A DNA stretch of 5,902 nt from positions 1-5,902 of the forward strand of contig JAITAZ010000292.1 in NCBI GenBank assembly GCA_031283825.1. The letters run 5' to 3'. Shown here in pieces: positions 5,014 through 5,902 of this stretch. This DNA is from Planctomycetaceae bacterium. GTDB taxonomy: Bacteria > Planctomycetota > Planctomycetia > Pirellulales > Thermoguttaceae. The position numbers were made by a program, and so were the translations under genes. Below the pieces are notes generated by a model that had not been told where the DNA came from, did no database searches, and was given only the letters and a program-made list of their open reading frames with translations. The first letter of the stretch is position 1, and every line of letters starts with the position of its first letter.

Positions 5014-5902
5014 ATGAAAATCGGACACATTTCCCTATTAAGCATTTTGGCAATATTCATAATTACACTGTCAACGTTCTACTACGTCGGAACAGATATT
5101 GTCAGCTCCAATAACAAACAACTACAATCAAAACATAAATTACTCGACCCGCTACAAGAAAATTACGTCAAAAAAATCGACGAAACAGAACTAGCGCTCG
5201 CAAACGCCGAAAAACAAATCGCCGCCGATAACAGCTCGCGAAATAACAACGACCTCAAACGCTCCGCAAAAATCGCCGGTGAACAAATAAAATTACAACT
5301 ACAAGAAATTATCAACGCCGCTGAAACTCTAGCAAATATAAACGCTATCCAAAAAAATAGCATAGAAAGAAAATCTCGAACCACAAACCCAAACGGAATC
5401 TTGATCATCCCTGCCGTAAAACAATCCTATTATCAAGAAGTCGCCTTCAGAAAAAAGAAACAATCAAACTACCCCGAACAAAAACGACAAAACAAAAAAA
5501 TTAAATCCGAAATCGAAATCGAAAACAATAATAACAATAATTTCAACGAAGAAATCATCGTAATCCCATCAAAACTTCCTAACTATTTCGCTAAATCAAT
5601 ACAATCCTCATTCAACGAACCTACCAAAAATGTCGACTCAAATTTTACCGCTGCAATAAATCAAATCGAATCTCAACCAGAACCAACCTCGCCCGCCGCC
5701 GAAAATAAAACTAACCCCGAAACACAACTAACAACCGCCGAAACAAAAACCGAAATAAAATCAGAAACAAAAACCGAAACCAAAACCGAAATCATTCCAA
5801 TCACTGAAACAGAAACAAAAACCGAAATCGAAACAAAATCAGAAACCAAAATCGAAACTAAAACCGAAACCATTACAAATAATAATTCAGATAACTCAAA
5901 AA
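5014..5902 (+). CDS. Unrecognised membrane-anchored coiled-coil protein with Thr/Glu/Lys-rich repeat tail; 3' end outside window
   Basis: The frame is open from ATG 5014 to the window edge (296 codons, no stop). I do not recognise the family. Residues 7-25 (LLSILAIFIITLSTFYYV core) form one hydrophobic segment after a short basic start, suggesting an uncleaved N-terminal anchor or signal. Residues about 33-112 are polar and rich in Lys/Glu/Gln/Ala with spaced Leu/Ile, as expected of a coiled coil outside the membrane. Residues 113-180 are basic and Asn/Lys/Gln-rich. Residues 242-286 are a degenerate dipeptide repeat (TE, TK, IE, SE). The start is supported by AGGTGA 4 nt upstream and by the membrane segment beginning right after it. 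A+C is extreme on the coding strand (51 of 60 bases in 5701-5760), so the opposite strand shows spurious open frames. The tail may be a flexible periplasmic or wall-spanning linker to a C-terminal domain not seen here. Real gene: likely. Function: unknown. Confidence 0.8.
   Translation, partial: MKIGHISLLSILAIFIITLSTFYYVGTDIVSSNNKQLQSKHKLLDPLQENYVKKIDETELALANAEKQIAADNSSRNNNDLKRSAKIAGEQIKLQLQEIINAAETLANINAIQKNSIERKSRTTNPNGILIIPAVKQSYYQEVAFRKKKQSNYPEQKRQNKKIKSEIEIENNNNNNFNEEIIVIPSKLPNYFAKSIQSSFNEPTKNVDSNFTAAINQIESQPEPTSPAAENKTNPETQLTTAETKTEIKSETKTETKTEIIPITETETKTEIETKSETKIETKTETITNNNSDNSK
5737..5871 (+). repeat. Degenerate 6-nt coding repeat giving a Thr/Glu/Lys dipeptide tract
   Basis: The DNA is a run of ACM-GAA and ACM-AAA codon pairs, with occasional ATC or TCA in place of the Thr codon. 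It encodes alternating Thr/Ile/Ser and Glu/Lys for about 45 residues, interrupted once by IIPIT (residues 260-264). Third positions vary, so the protein pattern is kept better than the DNA pattern. Such tracts change length easily by slippage. Confidence 0.75.

Noticed and set aside
5163..5873. Two minus-strand frames rich in Ser/Val/Phe
   Set aside because: They are mirror images of the A+C-rich plus-strand gene starting at 5014; the Val/Ser repeats merely reflect the ACM-GAA codon repeats.

Overview
The window is a moderately AT-rich stretch of a bacterial chromosome. It holds one complete large gene, one gene that runs off the right edge, and an unusually repeat-rich non-coding fraction. 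Source is uncertain. The transporter most resembles the long (about 1100 aa) RND permeases I associate with Planctomycetota and related phyla, and its start codon lacks a clear Shine-Dalgarno site, but this is an impression from family memory and not a database result.

Layout. Positions 1-288 carry no gene: four back-to-back hairpins (25-97), then copy A of a composite repeat (97-235), then a hairpin-bearing segment (241-277). Positions 289-3663 (minus strand) encode a complete RND-family efflux permease of 1124 aa. Positions 3664-5013 are a 1.35-kb gene-free region between divergent genes. Its left half has copies B, C and D of the composite repeat; B and C face each other as a long imperfect inverted repeat. 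Its right half is AT-rich DNA with several strong inverted repeats but no credible gene. From 5014 (plus strand) an unrecognised membrane-anchored coiled-coil protein with a Thr/Glu/Lys-rich repeat tail begins, and its frame is still open at 5902.

The most unusual feature is the composite repeat. Its parts are GCCTACCTGATCTGGG, an inverted-repeat module ending AATCCCAGATTT, a conserved CGTAACATGAGT block, a linker of 10-11 nt, and exactly five 9-nt units beginning GTCCCC that end in a longer C run followed by A's. All 15 GTCCCC cores in the three full copies are intact while the 3-nt spacers differ, and the opposite strand of every copy is a textbook four-G quadruplex motif. A second recurring motif, roughly GTGAACRGTTAC, occurs in several places, including about 60 nt upstream of both start codons.

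How the genes work together cannot be told from this window. The permease would need a periplasmic adaptor and an outer-membrane channel, and neither is encoded here. The second gene encodes an envelope-anchored protein of unknown role with no visible link to the pump beyond divergent orientation and the shared upstream motif.
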